From NCBI RefSeq assembly GCF_017562075.2, contig NC_054083.1, forward strand, positions 49,509,942 through 49,573,941: a DNA stretch of 64,000 nt, in the 5' to 3' direction. A program made the translations under genes and the position numbers. Numbering within the stretch: position 1 is the first letter of the stretch; each line of letters starts with the position of its first letter. Under the pieces are notes generated by a model. It saw only the letters and a program-made list of their open reading frames with translations. It was not told the DNA's origin and did no database searches. The stretch comes from Anopheles merus. Taxonomy: Eukaryota; Arthropoda; Insecta; Diptera; Culicidae. Positions 13,770 to 25,967 of the stretch are shown piece by piece.

Positions 13770-14578
13770 TCACCAGCGTTTATTTCGTTTTAGCAACAGT
13801 TTCAACGCCGTCTTAATCTCCTCTTCCGTCATGTTTTCAAAATCCTCCGCCCGGAAGGGAAAGAACCGATTGTCGTTCCCGTTAAGCATGCCATTCCCAC
13901 TGGCATCGGGTGTACCGGCACCAGCCGGCTGCACTCCATCCTCACCGTCATCGTCATCATCATCCTCCTCGTCCCGTATCCGGTGCCGATTGAGATACTT
14001 CCACAGGAACGTTCCGAGCACGAGCGTATTCGCTACGGCAACCGATTTTAATCCCATCAGAATCTTCAACGGTAAAATGAACGCCTGCAGCAGCAGCACG
14101 GGAAGCGTCAGTATGGCCAACCCGGCGATCAGATACTTGAGCAGGTGAATGATCGATGAGCCGATGCCGGTCCAGCTGTGGTCGGATATGCTGATGGACT
14201 GCACCGACGGTGGTGGGTCCGGTTTGCACTGCTTCGCCGCAGGTCCTACTGCTTGTGGGGGATGAACGATTTCACCATAACCGGGGAACAGACTGCATTA
14301 AAGGAGGCTCATTAGACGGGAAAAACGCATCACACGCCTCGTACTTACTCATCGTTTGTCGGATCGTCGTACGTGTAGTATCGCACGTTTCGTTTGTTGC
14401 GTGAATCCTCCCCAACGGATTCGTGGCTGTTGGCAGGATCTATGATACTGTTTCCACGAATGGCATCATACACGGAAGACAACACTAATCGCTTATCAAT
14501 TGCCACCGAAGAAGAGTGCGCTAAAATGCATCGGAAACACAGGATCGCTAAAACCGATCGCAAAAGAAGGTGCGCCAT
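13770..14578 (-). CDS. Secreted or membrane protein, unknown family, 250 aa
   Basis: Two coding exons: 14349-14578 and 13770-14292, joined across a 56-nt GT-AG intron in phase 2. The start is the first ATG, followed by a signal-peptide-like segment (MAHLLLRSVLAILCFRCILA, residues 1-20). A polar and proline-rich region follows, with one cysteine near residue 99. A long hydrophobic region at about 124-175 could span the membrane twice or form an amphipathic hairpin. An acidic run (DEEDDDDDDGED) sits near 183-194 and the C-terminus is basic (KLLLKRNKRW). The architecture (signal peptide, then one hydrophobic block) recalls insect Osiris-type proteins, but I cannot assign the family. It lies 346 bp downstream of the RSL1D1-type gene on the same strand, so it probably has its own promoter in that gap. 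An AATAAA on the minus strand overlaps the last codons. Confidence 0.8.
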
Positions 14579-14900
14579 GGCTAGAACCTTCAGCTGAGTA
14601 CCGATCGGAACAAGATCTCAATCAAGAATGAAGCTGACGAAAAGGTTTGATGGTGCTTTTATAATTTCTCGACCCTTCACACCGCACCGCAAGCACACAA
14701 AAAGGAAGGGCAGTTGCTTCCATTCTAAGCGGATTAAGAACATCGATTGCCGTGACAAATCCAGAACAAAAGTAGATTGTTTTCTCGTGTTCGCTTTCAA
14801 CTCGCCTCTCGTCATCGTTTAAACACACCGGTAAGTTACGATTCCATTTATATATTCCATCCCACTAGATGTACAGGAGATGCCAGATATTAGTATTATC

Positions 14901-14906
14901 TTTATT
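14901..14906 (-). terminator. Poly(A) signal of the L1-domain gene
   Basis: TTTATT on the plus strand is AATAAA on the minus strand, about 20 bp past the stop codon of the upstream minus-strand gene. Confidence 0.7.
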
Positions 14907-14924
14907 AAATCTAAAAAAAGCATT

Positions 14925-16565
14925 CTACTTGATGCGCATCTTCGGACCGCGCTGACGCGGCCGACCACCCGTACGCGGTCTCGCCGGTGGCTCATCATCG
15001 TACGGCACCCAGTTATCGTCGTCGTCCGGTTGGAAGTCTTCCAGCGTCATCTCCACATCGGAATCGGGCTCGTTGTTCTCACCATCCGCGCTCGGTTTCT
15101 TCACCCGCCGGACGACACCGTCCTTGGTCACCTCGTACTTGCCGCCCGTCTGCTTGCTGAACAGCTTCTGCTGCTTCTGCACAAACACCTGCCGCGGTCC
15201 GGTAATGATCGGTACCGGCACCAGATTGGGATCGATCGTGCTGACGTAGATCGGCAGCGAGTACGACTTTTCGCACACCGTCTTCAGGTTGATCGCCTGC
15301 ACATTCAACCAGCCGCCCGGATAGACGGTCTTCAGCTGCTCCAGCAGTGCCATCCCGTTCGCGACCGCCTGCTCCACCGGCATCCAGTGGGCGGCGAACT
15401 TAATCTCCGTCACCGGACCACTGTAGGTCTGCCGGAAGGTTTGCACCAGTGCCGCCTGCTCAATCGATTCCTTAATCTTGGCGTCGCTGTCCAGTTTCAC
15501 CGCGATTGGGTTTTTACCGCGCCGGGCAAACTGTGTCCCGAGAAACGAAAACACGTGCCCACTGACGCGTGCGTCGACCACGAACCGCTCGAAACGGTGC
15601 ACCAGCTTGCGCTTCATCTCGAACGAACTGTAGTCGCGCTTCAGCTGCTGAAACGGAATGACCTGCACGTTGTACCCGACCGACAGCTCCTTCAGCTTGT
15701 CCTCCCAGTGGTGCAGCGTGGGCAGATAGTCGACATCCCGGCCACGAGCGTTATCCTTCACGATGAGACACATTTCATCCTCCTTGCGCATCAGCGTGTG
15801 GGGAAGAGCGCTGAAAAAGGCAAAAAAGGAAATTAGCTTCATTTCACCCGTGCAGCACCACCGATGGCTTCCTCCTACTTACACGCGACAGATCCGTAGC
15901 GGGCACCTTGGCACCTTCACAGCCACGGCTTGCAACGCATACTTTAGATCATCCCCGAACAGCTTGTTGCCCTTCTCGTTGAACTTGTTGTGCACCACCT
16001 CGTACAGCTTCCGGAAGCTCGCCTCCGTTACCAACTGTTCCGGCACGAGGGCCAGCGTCTCCTCGGACACCTTCGACACCACTTTGCCGCCCGCCTTCAG
16101 TTGCTTCTTTTTCAACGCTTTCAGCTTGAGTTCTCTTTCCCTCCGAGCCGCCTTGGATTCATTTTTTGTTTTCGACGGGTCCTCCTCATCAGTTACCTGC
16201 TTCGCTGGTTTCGGTCCTTTACCATTCAGTGGAGGCATTTTTTCCTCGTTCGCAGTTTCCTTCATCGATTTCGATCCTTTCTCTTGCTTGACTGGCGATT
16301 CACCATTCGTTTGTACCAGCTTCTGTGGGGGTTCATTTTCCTGCTCCGCATCCTTCTTGTCCGCTTTCGTTTTGCTTGCTTTTACCAGCTTCACTTCCTT
16401 TTTCTTCTCCAGTAGCTTTGCCGCAGCGGCTACCTTGGCGGCGGATTCCTTCACCGGTCCGGCGGATTTGACTTTCTTCGCCTTCTGGATGTCGGTTTTG
16501 GACTTTTTCAGCACACCCAAGCCCTTGGCGGCTGGTTTTTCTTTTTTCATGGGTTTTACTTTCAT
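14925..16565 (-). CDS. Ribosomal L1 domain-containing protein, RSL1D1 type, 522 aa
   Basis: Two coding exons, 15883-16565 and 14925-15810, are joined in phase 2 across a 72-nt intron with a consensus donor (GTAAGT) and acceptor (TTTTTCAG). Residues 1 to about 165 are Lys/Ala/Glu-rich and look like a nucleolar-targeting, disordered tail. Residues about 175-440 match the Ribosomal_L1 fold as found in RSL1D1/Cic1-type nucleolar proteins, including blocks such as FVVDARVSGHVFSFLGTQFA and SLPIYVSTIDPNLVPVPI. The C-terminus is acidic (DFQPDDDDNW) and then Arg/Gly-rich. Proteins of this family act in pre-60S ribosome assembly and nucleolar regulation, and that role here is inferred from family. The length is close to the roughly 490 aa of human RSL1D1. 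The start is the first ATG of the open frame. A long open frame on the opposite strand is a shadow of the GC-rich codons. Confidence 0.88.
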
Positions 16566-17189
16566 TTCGAAAGTAAAATGTACACTTTTCTAGGGTAAAA
16601 ATCCAAAACGCACGTGTTTCGCACGTACACAATGCGGAGCGCGTGTTGTTTTGTGATCACGTCACTTTGACAGCTCAGGTGACAGAACGGGCTGCGTGAC
16701 GTTTGCCCGTTCGCACCCAAAGAGCAAAACGGTACGTTGGCTAGGGTTGCATTGAATAAAAGTGAATAAAAGCGAATAAAGTTCATTAAAAGCGTTCAAC
16801 TTCAGGAATAAACTTGAATTTGTGGCAGTTTTAATTTTGAAAATAGTTGTATGACCCCAAAATTCATATCTTTTGATGAAAATTAATATATAAAAGCAAG
16901 ATAAAATTGATGGAATGTTCAAATATTAACCACCAGTGTCCCAGTGTGCAGCATCAGGTCGTGCGAAACGAACGACCACATCTCCCAAGCAGCCTCTCCT
17001 TCTCTCTCTTTCTCGCATGTACAACGGCTTTCAAGCTTACAAGGGCCAAAAGAAAGGGCGAGGGGATGAATCGAAAACAAGGAAAAAAGCAACGTCAAAC
17101 GGAAACTAACACTCGACGCGCGCGGTTGTGTGTCGATCTCATCTCCGTCGTCGTACGAGCGCGTCGCATTAAATGTGTAGAGGAGAAGA

Positions 17190-17236
17190 TATAAATGTGT
17201 TTGAAGTGTGTTTTTATTCCTAAAACAGTGTTCAGT
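17190..17236 (+). promoter_or_regulatory. Candidate core promoter
   Basis: TATAAA at 17190-17195 is followed by CAGTG and by TCAGT (17232-17236), the arthropod initiator pattern. The TATA-to-initiator spacing is slightly long, about 36-44 bp. The downstream DNA lacks an early long reading frame, so it may start a 5'-UTR exon of a gene further right. Confidence 0.3.
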
Positions 17237-18653
17237 GTTTCAAGTTAGGCTGGTTAGGCGCTCCTTCAATTGTTGGTTAGTTGAGCAAAATCTTCTCCAC
17301 ACAAGCAATCGCCGCAGCATCCGTGGCAATAACCTCGAAACATCTACCGCACCGCTTTGTTTACCGAAAACGCTACGCTGGAAGGCAATTATCGTGCCGT
17401 GAATCGCGCCGAAAATTCGTGTGTCAAACCCACCATTCTATTGCGGTGTTGTGGGATTAACCGCCGACGGGGTGATTTTGCTGGAAAGTGTTAATTTTTC
17501 ATTAGAATCCACACAAACGCACACACAAGCACGGGTACGGGCGTCGTTAGAAATCGTGGGTTTTACCGCCGTGTGTCCTTTTATTATTTGACCACCAATC
17601 ACCGTGCTGAGGTGTGCTTTTATAGATTGCGGGTGTGTTTTTTTTTTCTTCAACGAGCGAGCAAATCGGACACGGCATAACTTTCATTTCCTGCTGTATA
17701 TTTAGAAAACGCATACACGACCTACAAATTATTCGGCAGCGTTTAATTTAATGGCGTGTTCTGGATGCGTGTGCAAGTCTCCCTGCCCCTATGTCAGCTG
17801 CAAGTACACACTGCTGCAATTGCAAAATTCTGCATCGCCTGCTGCTGTGCCTTGTGTGAAATCTTCCGTGCTCAACTGGTTTTTGTGTTTGTTGGTGCAG
17901 ACAGGGGGGCAACAAGTTGGAAGGTGGTGAAATAGAAGCTGCCAACGGCGAATTATGTTTTTTAAATAATCATATTCAACATGTAACTTTGTTAAATACA
18001 AAACAATTATTGGGACTTCCTTTTTTTTTCAAGCACAATCATGCCCATCAAATTATGTTTCAACATCCTTTCGGTTTGTTTCCCTGTGTGTGCCGAGTTT
18101 TTGCTGATTTAAATTTCCACCCCATTCAAGCGTGTGGTGTCTCTTTCTTGCACACGCTGTTGTTACCTTAGTTACCCGCCTAAGGGGTGCGCGAGCGTGC
18201 GCCCGTGTCGATGTGTGCGAGATAGCGCAGCCAATTTAACCTGCGTCGTGCGGGAGTGTAGTGGTGTGCGTGTGTGTAATAATGGTGGTGTGTGAGCTAA
18301 TAAAAACCTGCGGCATAGACAAACAGGCAAAGAATGTGATGTTGTTGCTCAGCCCTCCCCATTCACCCTTGTTTTCTTTCCCGTTTTACTTGCTTTTTAT
18401 AGGTGTGTGTGTGTGTGTGTGTATTTGTTGCTATGCTGTACACGCAGCTGTAGTTCAATTTCGTAAATAGTGAAGTGAAAAAAAGCAACACCCTCGTGTG
18501 TGTATGTGTTGGTGGAAAGTGTTTTGCGCACATGTGTGATGCGTGGAGCTGCTCCACTGGCTTACCAAAGGCCTGGTATGGGTGTGTGTGTGTGTGAATA
18601 TATTTGACGTTGTTCGACCGCTGGGCGGCACGTTTTAGGAGTTGTTTTTACAG

Positions 18654-18775
18654 TGTTTCCTGGCGCGGCGTTCGAGCATGGTTTAAGGGTGTCGTCTTCC
18701 TCGGTTGAAGAAACCCTTTCAACATCCCAACAACAACAGTCCCAGCAGGCCAAAGGCAGCACACAGTCGCGCGAG
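18654..18775 (+). other. Candidate 5' exon on the plus strand
   Basis: The segment is bounded by an acceptor-like TTGTTTTTACAG and a consensus donor, GCGCGAG before GTAAGT. It is open in one frame, giving a Ser/Gln-rich peptide (for example TSQQQQSQQAKGSTQ). It could be a 5'-UTR exon of a downstream plus-strand gene, possibly the Draper gene, whose own 5'-UTR exon begins at a strong acceptor. That link is inference. Confidence 0.35.
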
Positions 18776-21410
18776 GTAAGTAAACTCTCTCTCTGCTCGT
18801 CACCCCCAAAAGCACCCCCAACCTGTTGTGAAATGCAGTTGTTCAAGAAGAAGAGAAGATAAAAGGAAGCTTTTAAACCCGAAAGCACTTCAGTGAGGCA
18901 TATCTCTCTCTCCTGTTGAAAGGAAAAGGTAAAGTTCAAAGACCAAAATGTTCTTGCACTTTTGCCTTTGGAGGCAACAAATGGTTACTACGATTACGAT
19001 TGTGTTTTGGGAAGAACGAAGCGTGGCATCTCCCTCTCACTCACCGTCGCTTCTCATCCTTCCTGTGAGAGATATTCACCCCGATGTACTCTCGCCCTTA
19101 ACGACCGGGAAAGCAGTGCATCGTCCTCCTCCACTGTGTCCTGTGATGGCCGTACAGGCCATGCGCATGATGCAATCGACCCGGGGACGAACGGCCACCC
19201 TCAATGTTCCAATGTCAGTGTCATCGTCTTCTTGCGTCGTCCCGCTTCACGCCAACCATTTCCACTGCGCCCAAAGAGGGATGATGCCGTATCGAACTAC
19301 TCGCAGCATCCGATAGCGCGATAGTATGAAGAGAGAGAGAGCGAGAGCGTCAACCCGTTGTTTATTTTTGTAACTTTTTACAACAACGAACGAGAACGGA
19401 CGACGCGCTCAGTCCATGTGTGTTCTGCTGCTGCTGCTGCTGCTGTGTGTGTGACGATCCGTTCAACCTTGAGATTAATTGGGACGCATTTGCATCCAGC
19501 AATAGAGCGGTGGTACGGCTCATGCCGTTTGAAATGGTAATTTCAAGAGTTTAGATATTCTTTGTCCAACCAAATCCTTCTCCAACTGAATGCGAAGGGA
19601 AGTCATTCGTCCTTAGAAATGCCTTCAACACTCTCTGGTTCATTGCCTTCTATTTGTCTAAACAGTGTCCGAACTGTTTGTAAAACATGTCCAACAAATT
19701 CTAAAGTCCTCGTTTAGAGCATTGCCGTCTTCCACCAGCCGGCCTCCACCAAAGTGTCAGAATGTCCCTGACGTCGTCCTCTTCCGTCAACGGCACTGCG
19801 TTGTGGCAAACAAAACACTCTCCAAGAACGTGATAAGAGCGCGTACTTTCTCTTATCGCCACTATTCTCGCCTCCTTTCCCCCACACATGACTGACGCAC
19901 TGCTGACATATTGGTGGTGACTTGCGTCTGTCAACAAACACAGTCATGGTGGTGCGCCTGTTTTGACATGCACTGTTTGGCTGGGCCTTCTCCCTCAGGG
20001 CGTTTCATGGCATACTGTGGCTGTGCACTGCATCCGAGTTAGAGGCCAGACAGATGCAAGCAACGGCACTGGGGTGCACATTGTGCACTCTGGGATGCAA
20101 ACAAAAATGGGGACACAAAACGTCGTCTGCGGTAAGCGAAGCATGCAACGCGACAAAAAGCCGTAGGATGTGTGAGGTTTCCAATTTAAATGATGGAGCA
20201 CGAGAAAAGGCCCCTTTTGTATCGTACGAAGAGGAGATTTTCTCCTTTTGCTGCTGCTCTGTGGTGCGCTGAATGTATTACGGGATTTAATTCAAGGTGC
20301 AAAGAGAAGGGAAATGCTGGAGGTAGAACTTCCCAGTGCGGGTCTGGGATGAACAGAAATGGTAAAGGGTTCGGAACTAAAATCGTGTGGGCTAATGAAG
20401 CTCTTTAAGCCGGAATTGAACTGGTTTATGCCGTTCAGTGTTCCACAATTTCTGAATGCTCCGAAAGGCCCTTCCTTCATAACTTCTAGAAGCAAACTTC
20501 CCCCAATAACAATGATAACAGTTTTATCAACCAAAGTCTCAAGCCCTCGTCCTTGGGTCGTGTGGGATCTTATCGACAAAATTCCTGAAGCAAGAATTAT
20601 CAACCAAAGCTTGTACAATGATTGGATGGAAGGAAAGCAAACAAAATCATTAATGCAGCATGAAAGCGACAGGTTCCTCTCCCGGGCCCAATAACCGGTT
20701 TGAACTGGTTTTCATTGTTTGGGTGACTTTGCCGGCTCCCTCCTGGGTCTGAAAAGGAACACGGGAAGATCAAGAATGACGCATTAGAAAAAAGGACCTT
20801 TGTTCGCTGGAATCAGAGAATCGAAGGCAAAGCAAAGGGCCAATGCGATGTACAATGCACGTACATTAACCCCTGAACCGAGCGAGCTTAGGGCAGGTTA
20901 GGTTTGGTAGGTTCGTTTTCAAGGTTCTTATTATAGGAGATTTAATTTCTTCGATTCTCCAAAATTCCATAACGATAATAAAATATAAATTCGTGTTGTG
21001 GAATTTTAGGCCGCTTTGTGTCTTTGACTGGGAGATTCAATAGCAATCTTCAATAGCTCTGGCTGGAGCAGTCGAATAGCAGGACGTGTCGATGACGCCG
21101 TACGTGAAAGTATGCATCTTTCGAGAGAGAATGTGTGTGTGGGAATGATCGTGGGATGATGACTGGAACTTATTTTTGCACGCGAGGTCATTTAAAGTGG
21201 TTGATTTACGGGATGAAAACAGCACTTGGAAGTACTTGCAACAACCATAACCAACGTCTCGCCGCCTGCGTTCATTTGCGTTTGGATTATCCAGAATGAA
21301 TGGCACAATTCTGCGTTTGATGTGACATAATGTGCTGAATGTGTCGTTAATTTTGTTGAAAATAATGTAACAATTCCACCAGTCGAAAGTAAACATCGGA
21401 CTATCGCGTA

Positions 21411-21470
21411 CGATAAGATAAGCGAGCGACCTGCAACTTCCCAGGCAGGCCTTTATCCAGCGCGCTTATC
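21411..21470 (+). promoter_or_regulatory. GATA-site cluster upstream of the carrier gene
   Basis: ACGATAAGATAAG gives two overlapping GATAAG motifs. A CTTTATCC and a CTTATCGC (reverse-orientation GATAA) follow within about 55 bp. The cluster sits some 190 bp before the start codon of the mitochondrial carrier. GATA factors drive gut and fat-body expression in insects; that role here is inference. Confidence 0.45.
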
Positions 21471-21658
21471 GCAACCGGCCATTGGCTGCTGGCCATTGCC
21501 GGTGCCTTTCCGTAACAATTCAGACCAGTTTAGAAACTTCTTTGTATCTCGACTCTTTAGGCAGTAGTGTGGCAGCCCTGTCTAGGAGGACCGGCCACTG
21601 GGTTTTCAGGCCCTTTCCCCGTATCCACGCGTCCACACCCCGAAACAGACAGGCAGAA

Positions 21659-22643
21659 ATGGAGTTTCTGCTCGGTGGTGCTTCGTCTATGTGTGCCGTA
21701 CTGTTTACGAACCCGTTCGACGTGCTCAAAACCCGCCAACAGCTCGAGGGTGAGCTGATAGCGAAACAGAATCTCAAGGAGCGAGCGTACAAGGGCATCC
21801 GCCAGTCCGTCCTCACGGTAGTCCGGACGGATGGGTTGCGCGGTCTGCAGAAGGGGCTTCCGGCAGCCCTACTCTACCAGTTTTCGATGAACGGTGTCCG
21901 GCTGGGGACGTACCAGACGGCGGAGAATCTCGGCTGGACGAAGAGCACCAGCAATCCATCGCTAACGCCACTGCTTTCCGTGTTCTGGGGCGGATGTGCG
22001 GGTCTTGCAAGTGCTACCGCATCCTGCCCATTCTACGTAGTGAAGACACAGCTCCAGGCCGTCACTTCGGGGTCTTATACGGCACGGTTTCAGCATCATC
22101 ACAGTGGGACAGTGTCAGCTTTTGTGAATATCTACCGGCAGAGTGGAGTTCGGGGATTGTTCCGTGGGTATACGGCCACCCTAGCCCGACTGGTCGTTGG
22201 ATCCTCCGCCCAGATGTCATCGTTCAGTGCGTGCAAAGAGTTCTTCCTGCGCTATCAGGTATTCCAGGAATCGATTGTGCTGACCGCGCTGGCGAGCAGT
22301 ACGGTGGCGGGATTTCTGACCAGTGTGCTAATGTCACCGTGCGATGTCGTCACGACACGCATGACCAATCAAGGTAGTGTTCTCGGGAAAACGTCCCAAA
22401 ATCCTGAAGAAGGCTTTAAATTCCGCTCTTTGTTTCTATACAGCCGTATCTGCCAATGGAAAGGGCCTGCTGTACACCAACATCTTCGATTGCTTCTTGA
22501 AGATCTACCGATCGGAAGGTATCCATGGTTACTACAAAGGATTCGTCCCGATGTATCTGCGCGTTGCTCCACACACGATGCTTAATCTTACCTTCTGGGA
22601 GTTCTTCAAGGGTTTGCACGACCGCTACGGCAAGCAACATTGA
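21659..22643 (+). CDS. Mitochondrial solute carrier, SLC25A34/35 type, 304 aa
   Basis: Two exons, 21659-22373 and 22444-22643, are joined in phase 1 across a 70-nt GT-AG intron. The protein has the three-fold repeat of the mitochondrial carrier family. Signature motifs are NPFDVLKTR (about residues 18-26), CPFYVVKTQLQ in the second repeat and SPCDVVTTRMTNQ in the third. The Tyr in place of Asp/Glu in the second motif is characteristic of the SLC25A34/35 group, as is the opening MEFLLGG. I chose the ATG at 21659 because the protein then matches the usual length of about 300 aa. The open frame upstream (from 21482) has no family similarity. It should sit in the inner mitochondrial membrane. The transported substrate of this subgroup is not firmly established. 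GATA sites lie just upstream. Confidence 0.92.
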
Positions 22644-25096
22644 TGACAACGGTGAAAACAACCTGTCTCCAAAATGCTCGATACAACATACATTCCCGAT
22701 CATACAGAGATTGATGTAAAAAAAGACACACACTCAAGCACAGTGTTGCTTTGCGGCTTATCTTATCAGCAGAAGACATTCGTAGAAGGCTTGGCTTTCG
22801 TGGAGGTAGCACCACGGCAACCATATCAGCTCCACTCACAATACGAATTGCATGCAATGCACACGCCCCACACCTGCTATCAAATAGCGACTTCTTGTCG
22901 GTGCAAAACAGGAATTCATGTGTTCCAGCGTGTTCCATTAGATCGTTGAACGATAACATACTTATACCTCCCGTGCACAGAGCTTCCAATGTATCTAAAC
23001 TACACTGCAACGCAAGATTAAAGAAGAGTGCCTTACAGAACAGACAGACAAACAGTCTTCTTACCCGAGAGCGCTTCAAAATGATGACATCACCTCCTGG
23101 GCGGGAATCGAGTTGTTTGGAAGTGGCTGGGTCGCTTCTCTAAGCCACAACAAACGACACCCTTTGTATGTTCGACACACATCGGGGCATGTGTTACACC
23201 GATGTTAGTACTTATTGGTTATTATTGCAAACTTCATGTTTACAACGGTCGCTTCGGTGGAAGAGTCAAGTCTATCTGGAGCAATCAAGAAGGGCCCGTA
23301 CACACAGTTAGACTCATATCGATAAATTCGTTGAAAAAATGGACACCAATCAAGTGCAGCAAACGCTTCTTGCTCGTCCTATTTCCCACTTGGGTGTTTT
23401 GTATTGGCAGTGCGACAAATGGGATAGATACTGAGAACCTTGGTACGCATTCGTCATTGAATCACGACCTATGACGACTTCTTCGCAAGGTCTTGATTGA
23501 TTACTTCAGGCGGATTTAGGTGACTAGGTTAGTGTGGTTAAAGCAATCGAAGGTTGAAGATCAATTTGATGGGAAGTGTTTTTTTTTAATGCTCACGATC
23601 ATCCTAAACAAGTTAAAGTGGAATTCGAGTGGTAAACATCATTTACTTTCTCTCACTTTCTCCAAGTTATTCGCATCACCCAAGTGTCGCGTCGTGTGCC
23701 AATTTGGCAAATCATCGTTCAGTTTGCTCGGGTCGATCGTCATGCCATGTGGCCGGCGTCTCATGGTCATCATTGTTTTGCAAGCTAGCAAAATCAATTG
23801 ATATCGCTGAATTATTGAAAAGTTTCCATCCTTCTTCGTCCACCACCGCAGAAAAGGAGGGTTGGGCAGGGGAATAAAGTGACAATATGATCGATCGTTT
23901 CGGATGGAGAAGTGTCACTGCAAAACCATTTACGGCCAGTAGAAGTGATCCATGTTCAAAGCCAGTTAACCCACATTTTCCATACCCGTGTTCATGGGTA
24001 CATTTTAAAGATTTCAGTAGGTAAATATGCCGTTCCGTTTCCCATTCTGCCGTTTAGCTGTGGTTGCATATGGGTGCAATTTAGCACCCTCTGTTCCGGG
24101 TGACACGCTAGCACAGCGTGAAAGAGGAAGAACGGAAACCGGGCTTTCCCCGTGGTGTTTTCGTTCCGTTCCGGGCGCCTGAGACGCCTTCTTACTGTGG
24201 CCCGGATTATTTGCTACGAGTGTGTGTGTGTTTGTGTGCCTAGGGCTTAGACAGTCGCAGGGGTCATACAACGGCTTTTTGGTGGCGGGTTGGCGCTGGG
24301 GTGCAATTACCTTTCGCCTGCCCCTATCCGCATAGCAGTTGTCACAGTGGATACAGTGGTGTGTGGCCGGTTTGACGCAGGTCAGACAGGGGATAGCAGG
24401 AAAGTGTATGTATTCTATTTCATAATATACTGCTGCAGTGAGAGCGCTACTGAGTAGTGCTACCGACGCAGCCAGAAGTGGATGGGCTTCATGTTAAAGA
24501 TCACCTTGTACTAACCGATTTCTTGGAAAAGCTTGCCGTTTAGTAGAAAAAAGCTGACGTTTTGAAATCGGAATAGATTAGATGGCCCGCGTGTGCCGGG
24601 CCATATTTTGTGAAACTTTAACGATGTTAGAACCAAAGCCTGTATCGTGACGTTGATGCAGCAACACAATGCTTTTGCCACAACAGCACAGAGGGAGCCA
24701 GCAAACACGAACATCCCCAATTGAAATTACAGATGCATGTGGGAAAATAGTTGTAGTACATCGCATTCTAACCGCACAACAGGTTTGCATGTGTGTCGAT
24801 CGGGGTTTATTGTTTCACCCGGTCCGATCCGCCTTCAACTCTGCGTGTGTGTTGCTGTGCCTATGAACGTGTAGAAAGCGATGCGATTTATGCGCATTAG
24901 GAAACCCTGCGTGAGGCAAATTATCTAACACTCTCACGGCCCTTTTTTCCGACCATGGCGACCGGGAATTCCGTTGCAAGGCCATTCCCCGGTATCTCCC
25001 ACCCCTTTCTACGGGTGGGAAGGAAAGTGTTTCCAACCGTCGCTTTCTTCCTCGCACATCCTTCCCTAAGTATGTGGGTCAATATTGAAATCTCCG

Positions 25097-25119
25097 TCTC
25101 TCTCTCTCTCTCTCTCTCT
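25097..25119. repeat. (CT)n microsatellite
   Basis: About 11 CT units; read directly. Confidence 0.95.
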
Positions 25120-25774
25120 GTGTTGAGAAAGTATTGTATTTGCATCATCCATATCCACGTGAACGCTATCAGCGATCTGTTGGTAGTAATAAAAACCGTC
25201 TCTCGACGTCCATCTGTACTGTGATGTGATTACATCGCTTTTTGCTTCAGTAGTCTGCAGTATGTGTGTCAGATTAGGCAAAAAAGGCACAAACAAATGG
25301 CCGTTAGGTTGTTGTGAGGAGGAGCGAAAGTGGTTTGTAAGGAGAGAGTTACGCGAGAGCAGGCACTCTGGTGCGGTAAAATCGTCTTTAATGGAGCTTT
25401 TTGTGTGGGATACTATAGTTGCTTGCTTAATTACACGTGTGTGTTTTTTGTGTGTTAAATATACGTTCAAGATCAAGCAAAAGCGAAAGTGGGCTGAAGT
25501 GAAAGAAGCTCATGAAGAGTGATGTAAATGACGTAAGTAGAGTGAATGAGTTATTCTATAAGAAGTATGGAAGTATGGCCAATCTTTTGGATACGTTGCC
25601 TCAAATTAGGAAGTATTAAAAAAGAGTTACAATTCTGGTTGTACGGGGTCATTAAAATGTCGTGTTCAACGCCCCAACCCATTGCAAGCCAGTGGATCTT
25701 ACAAAAGTTTTGTTAAGTCCTTTAGATCTTCAATCTCTCTTTTGCTATTATTTCTATCTCAAGTGTTCACGCCA

Positions 25775-25967
25775 ATCTGGTGGTACAGTCGTCAACTCGT
25801 ACGACTTAACAACATGCCCGTCATGGGTTCAAACCCCGAACAGACCGTGCCCCCATACGTAGGACTGACTATCCTCCTATGGTAACGTCACTCTGAAAGC
25901 CAAGCACTCTTCACTAGTTGGTACAGGCATGCCTTGACCGACAACGGTTGATGTGCAAAAGAAGAAG
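25775..25967 (+). mobile_element. tRNA-derived SINE (SINE200 type) with target-site duplication
   Basis: The element begins near TGGTGGTACAGTCGT, a degenerate RNA polymerase III A box, and has a B box GGGTTCAAACCCC at about 25827-25839. It continues with a conserved body (GTTGGTACAGGCATGCCTTG, then GACCGACAACGG) and ends in an (AAG)n tail. A 14-bp direct repeat, AAGTGTTCACGCCA, flanks it at 25761-25774 and 25968-25981. The right copy is fused to the tail. This is the hallmark of LINE-mediated insertion. The sequence fits the Anopheles SINE200 family as I know it. It appears complete, which suggests a fairly recent insertion. Confidence 0.85.

Larger units (their letters stand above)
16566..21409. 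other. Intergenic or 5'-UTR region
   Basis: I see no supported protein gene. It holds a promoter-like cluster at 17.19-17.24 kb, an exon-like segment at 18654-18775 and several TG/CA tracts around 18.2-18.6 kb. At 20.29-20.69 kb, frames of about 110 codons are open on both strands; the minus one starts with a hydrophobic, signal-peptide-like sequence. Neither is supported by splice signals or codon bias. Confidence 0.5.

Noticed and set aside
14880..15836. 318-codon plus-strand open frame
   Set aside because: Antisense shadow of the L1-domain gene, caused by its GC-rich third codon positions.
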